Positions 1 through 5,028 of a stretch of 5,028 nt of DNA are shown here, one piece after another. The notes beneath the pieces are model-generated. The model worked only from the letters and a program-made list of their open reading frames with translations. It was not told the DNA's origin and did no database searches. Location of the stretch: positions 1 to 5,028 of the forward strand of contig WTGR01000439.1 in assembly GCA_011523485.1 (NCBI GenBank), read 5' to 3'. The position numbers and the translations under genes are program-made. Positions within the stretch are counted from its first letter, which is position 1, and each line of letters starts with the position of its first letter. Origin of the DNA: Acidobacteriota bacterium (GTDB lineage Bacteria; Acidobacteriota; Vicinamibacteria; Vicinamibacterales; UBA8438).

Positions 1-1246
1 GATCGCCGATCGGCCAGGTCCAGCCGCCGTTGCCGATCTCGATGCGCCAGGCGGCCCGCCCGCGGCGGAACGGACCGTCGCGCAGGGTCTCGATGCCGGA
101 GGTCGACTGCGGCCCGCGGTAGCCGTAGAACGGGGCCGCGGCCGGCATCAGGCCCCAGGCGAGATACACCGGGTGGTCCATCAAGTGCCGCCCGACGAGG
201 CCCGAAGAGTTGGCGACGGGCCGGCCGGTGACGCGCTCGGTGTTCAGCAGGATGCGTGCGTTCTCGATGGCGTGCGCGGCCAGCACGTAGACGCCGGCCG
301 TGGCGATCCCTTCGCCGGTGCGGCCGGTGGCGGCGGGCACCGAGACGTCGTCGTAGGTCAGGTAGTGGAGGCCGGTAACCGCGCCGGCTTCGTCGATGTG
401 AACGGCGTCGACCACCGCCTTGGCCCGCAGCTCGACGTGGCCGGTGTCGAGCGCCGACCGCAGCGCCTCTCGCGGGTCGTACTTCGCGCGCACCGGGCAG
501 ATCGGCGTGCAGCTCGTACTGCCGCGGCAGGGGCTGCGGTTCATGAAGGGCCCCGCGTTGCGGCCCGCCGGTGTCGACGTCGTGCGCGCCACGGCCGGAG
601 AGTCGGCCGCGATTGCGGCGCCGTCTACCTGCGCCTGAAAGACCCGATCGCCGTGGGAGGGCGGGATCGCTCCCTGGGGATAGTCGTATCCGGCGCCGTA
701 CGGGATGCCGTTGATCTCCTCCTGCTCGGCCCGGTCGCCGGCGACGCCGATGAGCTGCTCCGCCTGCCCGTAGTACGGTTCCAGGTCGTCGTAGGCGAGC
801 GGCCAGTCGAGGCCGTGTCCGTAGGTGGAGCGGAGGGCGAAGTCGGCGCCGTCCATGCGGATCGCGGTCCCCATCCAGTGGTTCCCGGTGCCGCCGGCGA
901 GACGTTCGGACGTGCTCCCGAAGGGCAGCGACCCCGGCGCGTGCTCGAGGTAGGAGCGGGCCGGGTCGTTCCAGGCGAACAGCAGCGCCTCGGTGGTTGG
1001 CCGCGGTGCGTTCGTGCGGCTCGGATCCAGCGCGCCGGCGTCGGGCGGATACGGCGCGGTCGGCGTCTTGATCGTGGCCAGCAGGTAGCGCTCGAACAGC
1101 TCGCCGTGCGTCGTGTCGAGCCCCGGTCCCGCCTCCAGGATCAGCACGCGCTTGCCGGCCCGGGCGAGGAGCAAGGCCATGTTGGCGCCGGCGAAGCCGG
1201 AGCCGACGATTACCGCGTCGTAGCGTTCCTGCCGCGTCGTGCGCAT
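1..1246 (-). CDS. GMC-family FAD-dependent dehydrogenase, catalytic (alpha/large) subunit, partial; C-terminus beyond base 1
   Basis: This is the first 415 codons of a flavoprotein that oxidises a sugar, polyol or sugar acid and passes electrons to a respiratory acceptor. The substrate cannot be read from the sequence. Visible motifs: the dinucleotide-binding GSGFAG at residues 15-20 with an acidic residue (E38) ending the second strand; GGTGNHW at 118-124, typical of the GMC flavin site; a C-x5-C-x3-C-P motif with cysteines at 240, 246 and 250; AIENARILLNT and NSSGLVGRHLMDHP (His at 358). The cysteine motif matches the 3Fe-4S ligands known in the FAD-glucose, fructose and sorbitol dehydrogenase branch. 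The family is usually about 530-580 residues, so the C-terminal part with the catalytic His/Asn pair is missing here because of the window edge, not a mutation. ATG at 1244-1246 is the only start close to the upstream stop; its ribosome site is weak. The protein has no signal peptide of its own. It lies 36 bases after the gamma subunit gene, in the same frame, so cotranscription is very likely. Confidence 0.93.
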   Translation of the reverse strand, partial: MRTTRQERYDAVIVGSGFAGANMALLLARAGKRVLILEAGPGLDTTHGELFERYLLATIKTPTAPYPPDAGALDPSRTNAPRPTTEALLFAWNDPARSYLEHAPGSLPFGSTSERLAGGTGNHWMGTAIRMDGADFALRSTYGHGLDWPLAYDDLEPYYGQAEQLIGVAGDRAEQEEINGIPYGAGYDYPQGAIPPSHGDRVFQAQVDGAAIAADSPAVARTTSTPAGRNAGPFMNRSPCRGSTSCTPICPVRAKYDPREALRSALDTGHVELRAKAVVDAVHIDEAGAVTGLHYLTYDDVSVPAATGRTGEGIATAGVYVLAAHAIENARILLNTERVTGRPVANSSGLVGRHLMDHPVYLAWGLMPAAAPFYGYRGPQSTSGIETLRDGPFRRGRAAWRIEIGNGGWTWPIGD

Positions 1247-1282
1247 GGTGAAGGTGGGTCCGGGTGCTCTCCGGCCGGCGAT

Positions 1283-1918
1283 TCAGGCCTCGCGCACGAA
1301 CTCCGCGAGGTCCGGCGGCGGCTCCGACCAGCTTCCGGGCGCACCCGCGACACCCGCGGGGCTCGTCTGCGCGAATCGCCAGATCCAGGCGTTGCGGTAG
1401 GCATGGACGGAGACGACCATGTCGATTCGGTGCGCCGGAGCGAGGTAGGCGGCGGAGGCCGGCATACGGGCCGTCTCCATGCCGCCGTACCAGACGCCGT
1501 AGAGCCACATCAGCATCGTCAGCCGCGCCAGCGCGCCCACGCCGTCGGACCGTGGGCTGCCGCCGGTCTCCAGGAGGCGTCGAGCGGCCGCCGGCGGGGC
1601 GGAGCCGTCGGCCGCAGCCTGCCCGAACTCCGCCAACAGCTCCGCGAGCGCATCGGGGGCGGCCTCGTCGCACAGAGCATGGAACGTGTCGGCGAGCGGC
1701 GCTACGCGCGCCCGGGGCACCAACTCCATAACAGCCGACTCGACGCCCAGCAGCGCGGACGAAAGGCGGACGTAGTCGCGCGCGGCAGGCGGTAGATCGG
1801 GCTGCGCCGACCGGGCCCAGATCGGGAGCCCTCGCGCCAGCAGCAGGGAGCCGGCTGCACCGGCGCCCTTGATCACCGAGCGTCTCGTGAGAGTCACGTA
1901 ACCGTACGAGCCTATCAC
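1283..1918 (-). CDS. Small (gamma) subunit of FAD-dependent sugar/sorbitol dehydrogenase, Tat signal peptide
   Basis: A 211-residue protein that resembles the small subunit of membrane-bound FAD-dependent sorbitol, fructose and glucose dehydrogenases (FAD-SLDH family, Pfam PF12318). It starts with a twin-arginine signal: TRRSVIK at residues 11-17, a hydrophobic stretch to about 35, and a likely cleavage after ARSA (residue 38). The mature part is mainly helical. It carries the family pattern of an LTMLMWLYGVWY helix, an AYRNAWIW segment and a closing PGSWSEPP near residue 200, equivalent to the PGFWADKP-type ending I recall for characterised gamma subunits. In this family the small subunit helps fold the catalytic subunit and carries it through the Tat system, which fits the next gene lacking a signal. 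The start is GTG at 1918; a second GTG at 1897 (residue 8) would also keep the whole Tat motif, and neither has a strong ribosome site. The function call rests on family pattern plus gene order. Confidence 0.85.
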   Translation of the reverse strand: MIGSYGYVTLTRRSVIKGAGAAGSLLLARGLPIWARSAQPDLPPAARDYVRLSSALLGVESAVMELVPRARVAPLADTFHALCDEAAPDALAELLAEFGQAAADGSAPPAAARRLLETGGSPRSDGVGALARLTMLMWLYGVWYGGMETARMPASAAYLAPAHRIDMVVSVHAYRNAWIWRFAQTSPAGVAGAPGSWSEPPPDLAEFVREA

Positions 1919-1957
1919 CGACCGCTCGAGGCTGATTCCGACCGCAACTCACGGGTG

Positions 1958-1975
1958 CGGCCGCTACTTCGGCCG
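1958..1975 (-). repeat. Inverted repeat (possible weak hairpin) between hicA and the dehydrogenase operon
   Basis: CGGCCG is repeated on both sides of a six-base spacer, giving a six-pair stem that begins five bases after the hicA stop. No T-run follows on the minus strand, so it does not qualify as a standard intrinsic terminator. It may slow transcription or limit read-through from hicBA into the dehydrogenase genes. In DNA this rich in GC, short self-complementary stretches also arise by chance. No convincing promoter was found in the 62 bases before the gamma subunit gene. Confidence 0.3.
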
Positions 1976-1980
1976 GATGG

Positions 1981-2202
1981 TCAACGGATGAGTTCGAGAA
2001 ACTCCTTCCGTGTCAGGCCGGCGTCGCGAATCAGCGCCCTGAGGAGGCCGCGACCCAGTTCGCGGTGCCTCGGGACCGTGAGCCGTCGGCCGGTTGGGCC
2101 GATCAGGATCATGTGGCTACCCTCCATGCGGTCGAGGGCGAATCCGATTCTGGCGACCGTCCTGACGAACTCGTCGCCCGACACGACCGGAAGACGAGAC
2201 AC
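1981..2202 (-). CDS. hicA: HicA-family mRNA interferase toxin
   Basis: A 73-residue protein with the full layout of HicA toxins, which fold like double-stranded-RNA-binding domains and cleave mRNA to stop growth. The N-terminal helix (SGDEFVRTVARIGFALDR) leads into GSH, where His30 is the expected catalytic residue. A strand (ILIGPTGRRLTVP), the PRHRELGRG turn and a C-terminal helix (LIRDAGLTRKEFLELI) follow. Length is normal for the family and the catalytic histidine is present, so the toxin looks intact. The start is GTG at 2200-2202, which shares one base with the hicB stop codon (TAGTG), so translation is likely coupled to the antitoxin. The order here is antitoxin first, toxin second; many HicAB loci have the reverse. 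Confidence 0.93.
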   Translation of the reverse strand: MSRLPVVSGDEFVRTVARIGFALDRMEGSHMILIGPTGRRLTVPRHRELGRGLLRALIRDAGLTRKEFLELIR

Positions 2203-2762
2203 TATGCCGGCACCTCGAGGACCTGAAACTCCGACGAAGGGGGCAGAGGAGCGCCTTGCTCACGCATGCTCGCCAGGTAGCCTCTAATCGCCTCTCGTAT
2301 GTTCGCCAGCGCTTCCTCCCTCGTGCGTCCCTGACTGTGGCACCCCGGCAGCGTCGGGCAACTCGCCACCTCCCAGCCGTCTTCATCCGTCTCGAACACG
2401 ACCAGTAGTTTCAGTACCTCGCTCTGGCGGTCCGCATCCTCTTCGTCCGTGGGTGCCGGCGAGGCCGGGAGGCCGCCGTCTACGAGGGCCGGCGTCGTGG
2501 CGCTCAACGGCCTTTCAGCAGACCGCTCCACAATGTCGAACCCCAGGCGAGCCAGGATTCTGTGCGCGTCCTGCGCCGTAAATCCCGCGAGCGGCAGACC
2601 CGTCACCAGTCGGACGACCTGTTTGATCGGATACGGCTGCCGGCGCAGCACGACGAAGTACTTGTTGCGTCCGTCCCCGGAGTGCGGGAGCTCGCGCTGC
2701 GCAGCGGTCAGGACGTCTTCTCGGGTGATGCGGTACCGTCTGCTCCTGATCTGGAAGTCCAT
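2202..2762 (-). CDS. hicB: HicB-family antitoxin with an extra N-terminal domain
   Basis: A 186-residue antitoxin expected to bind and block the HicA encoded just downstream. The HicB domain (degenerate RNase H-like fold) is at the C-terminus, about residues 116-186: LLVVFETDEDGWEVASCP, then LPGCHSQGRTREEALAN, then a helix (IREAIRGYLASMREQG) and a closing strand (SEFQVLEVPA). A low-complexity Pro/Ala/Asp/Glu linker spans about 81-115. Residues 1-80 form a separate module with an ITREDVLTAAQREL helix, KYFVVLRRQPYPIKQVVRLVTGLPL, and DAHRILARLGFDIVE. The YPIKQV...LGF pattern recalls the N-terminal head domain of ScoMcrA-like HNH restriction enzymes; this is from memory and not confirmed. No C-terminal helix-turn-helix or ribbon-helix-helix is present, so the N-terminal module may supply DNA binding. 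The ATG at 2762 is chosen because AAAGGA lies nine bases upstream and a strong promoter lies just beyond. Typical HicB proteins are shorter, about 70-140 residues. Confidence 0.9.
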   Translation of the reverse strand: MDFQIRSRRYRITREDVLTAAQRELPHSGDGRNKYFVVLRRQPYPIKQVVRLVTGLPLAGFTAQDAHRILARLGFDIVERSAERPLSATTPALVDGGLPASPAPTDEEDADRQSEVLKLLVVFETDEDGWEVASCPTLPGCHSQGRTREEALANIREAIRGYLASMREQGAPLPPSSEFQVLEVPA

Positions 2763-2765
2763 GCT

Positions 2766-2800
2766 GTTGTGTCCTTTCGTTGTATGTTGTGTTGTATTGT
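2766..2800 (-). repeat. Tandem ACAAC/ACAAT units in the hicBA leader
   Basis: Five copies of ACAAY are read on the minus strand: 2796-2800, 2791-2795, 2786-2790, 2779-2783 and 2766-2770. The first three are directly adjacent and the others are separated by two and eight bases. The block runs from the -10 element to just before the hicB start and makes the leader A/C-rich and almost free of secondary structure. It could serve as an operator or simply give an open, well-translated leader. It stands out against the GC-rich surroundings. Confidence 0.45.
2772..2777 (-). promoter_or_regulatory. Ribosome binding site of hicB
   Basis: AAAGGA on the minus strand sits nine bases before the ATG at 2762. 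It is the clearest Shine-Dalgarno site in the window and sets the hicB start. It rules against a 48-codon upstream extension that would run through the promoter. Confidence 0.8.
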
Positions 2801-2825
2801 CCGGAATTCGGCCAGACCTTGTCAA
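2796..2825 (-). promoter_or_regulatory. Sigma70-type promoter of hicBA
   Basis: On the minus strand a perfect TTGACA (2825-2820) is followed by an 18-base spacer and GACAAT (2801-2796), four of six matches to TATAAT. Transcription would begin near 2789, leaving a leader of about 27 bases before the hicB start. The element lies in an AT-rich stretch that stands out from the GC-rich flanks. Confidence 0.75.
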
Positions 2826-2842
2826 TCCCGTGGGTTGGGTGC

Positions 2843-2866
2843 CTCCGACGCGCATCGGAGCGTCGG
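2843..2866. promoter_or_regulatory. Two overlapping dyads in the divergent hicBA/Uma2 control region, possible operator
   Basis: CTCCGA (2843-2848) and TCGGAG (2855-2860) form a perfect six-base inverted repeat with a six-base spacer. Overlapping it, CCGACGC (2845-2851) and GCGTCGG (2860-2866) form a seven-base inverted repeat with an eight-base spacer. They cannot form together as hairpins, but as DNA they make a compact dyad-rich block. The block is 18 bases upstream of the hicBA -35 element and 58 bases before the Uma2 start. An operator for HicB or another regulator is plausible but not shown. No clear promoter for the plus-strand gene was found in this 162-base region. Confidence 0.4.
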
Positions 2867-2924
2867 GTCGGGGTACCGCCCGGTGTAGTACGCTGGATGC
2901 GGCCAACCGGAAGAGCCGGCGACG

Positions 2925-3545
2925 ATGACGACGCCCTCACGGCACGCGCAGCTCGACGGAGACAGGGAAGCTGGCCGTCTGTTTCTGGCGCTTCCGCCGG
3001 TCGTGCGCCTCGACGACGATCAGTTTTACGAGTTGTGCCGGTTGAACCGCGAGTTGCGCATCGAGCGCGCGGCCGGGGGAGGTCTGTCCATCATGCCGCC
3101 CGCCGGAGGCGACACCAGCCGCAGGAACGCCGAGATCGTGAGACAACTCGCGAACTGGGCCAGTCGGAACGGAGCCGGAACCTGCTTCGACTCCTCCTGC
3201 GGCTTCGTCCTCCCGAACGGCGCGGTTCGCTCTCCGGACGCTGCTTGGGTTCTCCGCGAGCGGCTGAATGTCCTGACGGAGCGTCAGCGCAGCCGTTTTC
3301 TTCCGCTGTGTCCGGACTTCGTGGTGGAATTGCGCTCGCCGACCGACAGCCTGCCGGTTCTACAGGACAAGATGCGCGAGTACGTGGACAACGGCGCCGG
3401 CCTCGGCTGGCTGATCGATCCGTTGCGGGCGGAGGTCTTCGTCTACCTGCCGTACGGTTCGGTCGAGTGCCTCCAGGCGCCGGCGTACCTGTCGGCCGAT
3501 CCCCTCCTGGCGGGATTCCGTCTGGAACGGGACGAGATCTGGTAG
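2925..3545 (+). CDS. Uma2-family (DUF820) putative PD-(D/E)XK nuclease-fold protein
   Basis: A 206-residue protein of the Uma2/DUF820 family (Pfam PF05685), which has a restriction-endonuclease-like fold. Its members are often annotated as endonucleases, but their biological role is largely unknown. Family features in order: an N-terminal segment (YELCRLNRELRIE, 35-47), MPPAGGDTSRRNAEIVRQLANWA (57-79), the RSPDAAWV strand with D105, the core PDFVVELRSPTD with D131 and E135, KMREYVDNGAGLGWLIDP (149-166), and a C-terminal strand pair. The acidic residues and the downstream lysine K149 match the family's presumed metal site, so the protein looks intact. ATG at 2925 is supported by GGAAGAG (2909-2915) nine bases upstream. 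It is divergent from hicBA and shares its control region. Codon third positions are less GC-rich than in the flanking redox genes, suggesting separate ancestry. No signal peptide is seen; it should be cytoplasmic. Confidence 0.9.
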   Translation: MTTPSRHAQLDGDREAGRLFLALPPVVRLDDDQFYELCRLNRELRIERAAGGGLSIMPPAGGDTSRRNAEIVRQLANWASRNGAGTCFDSSCGFVLPNGAVRSPDAAWVLRERLNVLTERQRSRFLPLCPDFVVELRSPTDSLPVLQDKMREYVDNGAGLGWLIDPLRAEVFVYLPYGSVECLQAPAYLSADPLLAGFRLERDEIW

Positions 3546-3548
3546 TCG

Positions 3549-3577
3549 TTGACACGTCCGCCGCCAGCCAATAGCAT
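3549..3577 (+). promoter_or_regulatory. Sigma70-type promoter of the DUF1592-type cytochrome gene
   Basis: A perfect TTGACA (3549-3554), a 17-base spacer and TAGCAT (3572-3577, four of six matches including TA...AT) begin three bases after the Uma2 stop codon. Transcription would begin near 3584, leaving about 31 bases before the GTG at 3615. The gene therefore has its own promoter and does not depend on read-through from the Uma2 gene. Confidence 0.7.
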
Positions 3578-3601
3578 GCGATGTTCGGGAACCCAGCGGG
3601 T

Positions 3602-3607
3602 GAGGTG
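3602..3607 (+). promoter_or_regulatory. Ribosome binding site deciding the GTG start at 3615
   Basis: GAGGTG lies seven bases before the GTG at 3615. Two in-frame alternatives exist upstream. The ATG at 3576 overlaps the -10 element and so would not be on the transcript; the GTG at 3600 has no good ribosome site and would add RCAFV before the signal peptide. Confidence 0.65.
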
Positions 3608-3614
3608 CGCCTTC

Positions 3615-5028
3615 GTGACGAAGACCAGTGTGGCGTTGCTCGTCTCGGTGGCCGCGGTTGCGGTCGCTGGAATGGTCACTCCGGTGTCGGCGGGCCAGGA
3701 GGCGGCAGAGACCGCCGCGGTGCAATCGGACGATAGCGCCCCCCACCGTGCGCTGCTCGACCGCTACTGCGTCACCTGCCACAACGAGCAGATGGTCAGC
3801 GGCCGCGGCCGCGCCGCCTCGCCGCTGGTCGGCCAGCTCCGCGCCGTCGGCCTCACCTTCGACACGCTCGATCTCGCCGAGGTGGGCAGCCACGCGGACC
3901 GCTGGGAGAAGGTGGTCCGCAAGCTGCGCGGCGGGGTGATGCCGCCGGCCGGCCGGCCGCGCCCCCCGGCCGACGAGCTCGAGGCGTTCCTGACCTGGCT
4001 GGAAGGGGAGCTCGACGGCGCCTGGGCCGAGACCCGCGATCCGGGCCGGACGGCCACGTTCCATCGCCTGAACCGCACCGAGTACACCAACGCCATCCGC
4101 GATCTGCTGGCGGTGGAGATCGCCGCGGACGACTTCCTGCCGGCCGACGACGCGAGCTTCGGCTTCGACAACATCGGCGGCCTCCTGCGGATGTCGCAGT
4201 CGCTGATGGAGCGTTACCTCGCGGCGGCGCGCACCATCAGCCGCCTGGCCGTCGGCAGCGCGCCGCCCGCGATGTCGGCCGACACCTACGAGGCGGCGCA
4301 GGACCTGCCGCAGCACGGCCGCGTCGAGGCGCTGCCGTTCGGCACGCGGGGCGGCCTCTACATCGAGCACCTGTTCCCGCGCGACGCCGAGTACGACGTG
4401 CGGGTCGAGCTGACCGGCACGCGGAACCTGCGCGAGAACCACGACCTGGAGGTGACGCTGGACGGCGAGCCGGTGAGGCTGGTGACGCTGGGCCCGCAGC
4501 GGGACGGCGCACCGGACAACCCGTACGCCCAGGCCTCCACAATCGATTTCCGGATGTCCGTCGCCGCCGGCCCGCGCGAGGTGGGGGTGACCTTCTTCAA
4601 GAAGCCGTCCGCGCTGGTCGAGCAGGTGCGCGAGCCGTTCCCGAACCCGCGCGTGGCCGGCAACCCCGGCGGCCTGGCCGGGCAGCAGCCGTTCGTGCGC
4701 AGCGTGACGATTACCGGTCCCTATGGCGGCACCGGCGTGACGGAGACCCCGTCGCGCGAGCGGGTCTTCACCTGCCGCCCGGTGGACACCGCGGCGGAGG
4801 CCTCCTGCGCCCACGAGATCCTGTCGGGGCTGGCCCGGCGCGCCTACCGGCGCCCGGTCACGGCCGGCGAGATGCAGGTGCTGCTCGACTTCTACGCGCA
4901 GGGCCGCCGCGGCGGCAGCTTCGAGGAAGGTGTCGAGCTGGCCCTCCGGCGTCTGCTCGTGAGCCCCGAGTTCCTCTACCGCATCGAGTCCGACCCGGTC
5001 CGCGCGGCTCCGGGCAAGCCGTACCGCG
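3615..5028 (+). CDS. Secreted cytochrome c / DUF1587-DUF1595 (DUF1592-type) protein, partial; C-terminus beyond base 5028
   Basis: The first 471 codons of a large exported protein. Residues 1-26 are a Sec signal peptide (MTKTS, a hydrophobic VALLVSVAAVAVAGMV core, likely cleavage after VSA). A c-type heme motif CVTCH follows at 52-56, with a probable axial Met109 in GVMPPAG, so the N-terminal domain is a cytochrome c of the Planctomycete-type class. Residues about 148-212 match DUF1587 (FHRLNRTEYTNAIRDLLAV...). Residues 213-390 are strand-rich and look like a carbohydrate-binding or PA14-like insert. Residues about 394-460 match DUF1595 (ILSGLARRAYRRPVTAGEM ... LALRRLLVSPEFLYRIE). In this family DUF1592, DUF1588 and DUF1585 normally follow; they would lie beyond the window. 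The exact function is unknown; a periplasmic redox enzyme acting on a polymer or other large substrate is often suggested. A DUF1552 protein commonly follows in the same operon. It has its own promoter, and its third codon positions are almost all G or C. Confidence 0.93.
   Translation, partial: MTKTSVALLVSVAAVAVAGMVTPVSAGQEAAETAAVQSDDSAPHRALLDRYCVTCHNEQMVSGRGRAASPLVGQLRAVGLTFDTLDLAEVGSHADRWEKVVRKLRGGVMPPAGRPRPPADELEAFLTWLEGELDGAWAETRDPGRTATFHRLNRTEYTNAIRDLLAVEIAADDFLPADDASFGFDNIGGLLRMSQSLMERYLAAARTISRLAVGSAPPAMSADTYEAAQDLPQHGRVEALPFGTRGGLYIEHLFPRDAEYDVRVELTGTRNLRENHDLEVTLDGEPVRLVTLGPQRDGAPDNPYAQASTIDFRMSVAAGPREVGVTFFKKPSALVEQVREPFPNPRVAGNPGGLAGQQPFVRSVTITGPYGGTGVTETPSRERVFTCRPVDTAAEASCAHEILSGLARRAYRRPVTAGEMQVLLDFYAQGRRGGSFEEGVELALRRLLVSPEFLYRIESDPVRAAPGKPYR

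Noticed and set aside
173..1795. A 540-codon open frame on the plus strand
   Set aside because: It lies antisense to both dehydrogenase subunit genes, whose minus-strand proteins show clear family motifs. The plus-strand translation is Arg/Gly/Val-rich with no recognisable domain, the usual mirror of strongly GC-biased third positions.
1958..1975. Intrinsic terminator after hicA
   Set aside because: The inverted repeat is real, but it has a six-pair stem and no T-run on the transcribed strand, so I list it only as a repeat.
2763..2906. A 48-codon N-terminal extension of hicB to an upstream start at 2906
   Set aside because: It would run through the -35, -10 and ribosome site of hicBA and has no domain character. 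The ATG at 2762 has AAAGGA at ideal spacing.
2867..2924. A sigma70 promoter for the Uma2 gene
   Set aside because: Candidate -10 elements such as TAGTAC have no acceptable -35 at the right distance, so no promoter is called.
2449..2928. A 159-codon plus-strand open frame across hicB and the control region
   Set aside because: It is the shadow of hicB and ends just inside the Uma2 start. It has no recognisable domain and no ribosome site.
3360..4814. A 484-codon open frame on the minus strand
   Set aside because: It is antisense to the end of the Uma2 gene and to the cytochrome/DUF1587 gene. Its translation is His/Arg/Gly-rich with no family pattern. The plus-strand genes explain the region.
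1..5028. CRISPR arrays, tRNA or rRNA genes, insertion sequences, integrase or attachment sites
   Set aside because: No regularly spaced repeats, no cloverleaf or rRNA-like sequence, no transposase or integrase motifs and no long terminal repeats were seen on either strand.

Overview
This window is GC-rich DNA of bacterial type. Genes are tightly packed, with intergenic gaps of 36 to 162 bases. The gene content is a two-subunit FAD-dependent sugar/polyol dehydrogenase, a HicBA toxin-antitoxin pair, a Uma2-family protein, and a large exported cytochrome of the DUF1587/DUF1592/DUF1595 type. This set is common in Acidobacteriota (for example Vicinamibacteria-like soil and marine lineages) and also occurs in Planctomycetota and related environmental phyla. 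Phylum is an inference from gene families; there is no rRNA or marker gene here.

Layout. Bases 1-1918 (minus strand) hold a gamma-alpha dehydrogenase operon. It encodes a small Tat-signal subunit (1283-1918) followed by the catalytic flavoprotein (1246 down to the window edge), which is cut off before its C-terminal active-site region. A cytochrome c subunit is often the next gene in such operons and would lie beyond base 1. Bases 1981-2762 (minus) hold hicB then hicA, overlapping by one base. The antitoxin is unusual: its HicB domain is C-terminal, and it carries an extra N-terminal domain of about 80 residues. Bases 2763-2924 are a divergent control region with a strong sigma70-like promoter for hicBA, a tandem ACAAC-type leader and two overlapping dyads. 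Bases 2925-3545 (plus) encode a Uma2-family (DUF820) protein. Bases 3549-3577 are a near-consensus sigma70 promoter driving a secreted cytochrome-c/DUF1587/DUF1595 protein that starts at 3615 and runs off the right edge.

How the parts relate. The outer genes are redox genes with strongly GC-biased third codon positions. Both encode exported or cell-envelope electron-transfer proteins, but they are transcribed in opposite directions and nothing shows that they act together. The middle block (hicBA plus Uma2) has visibly weaker third-position GC bias and is typical accessory content. It looks like a small acquired cassette between two chromosomal operons. The most unusual item is the re-arranged HicB antitoxin and the dyad-containing region next to its promoter.
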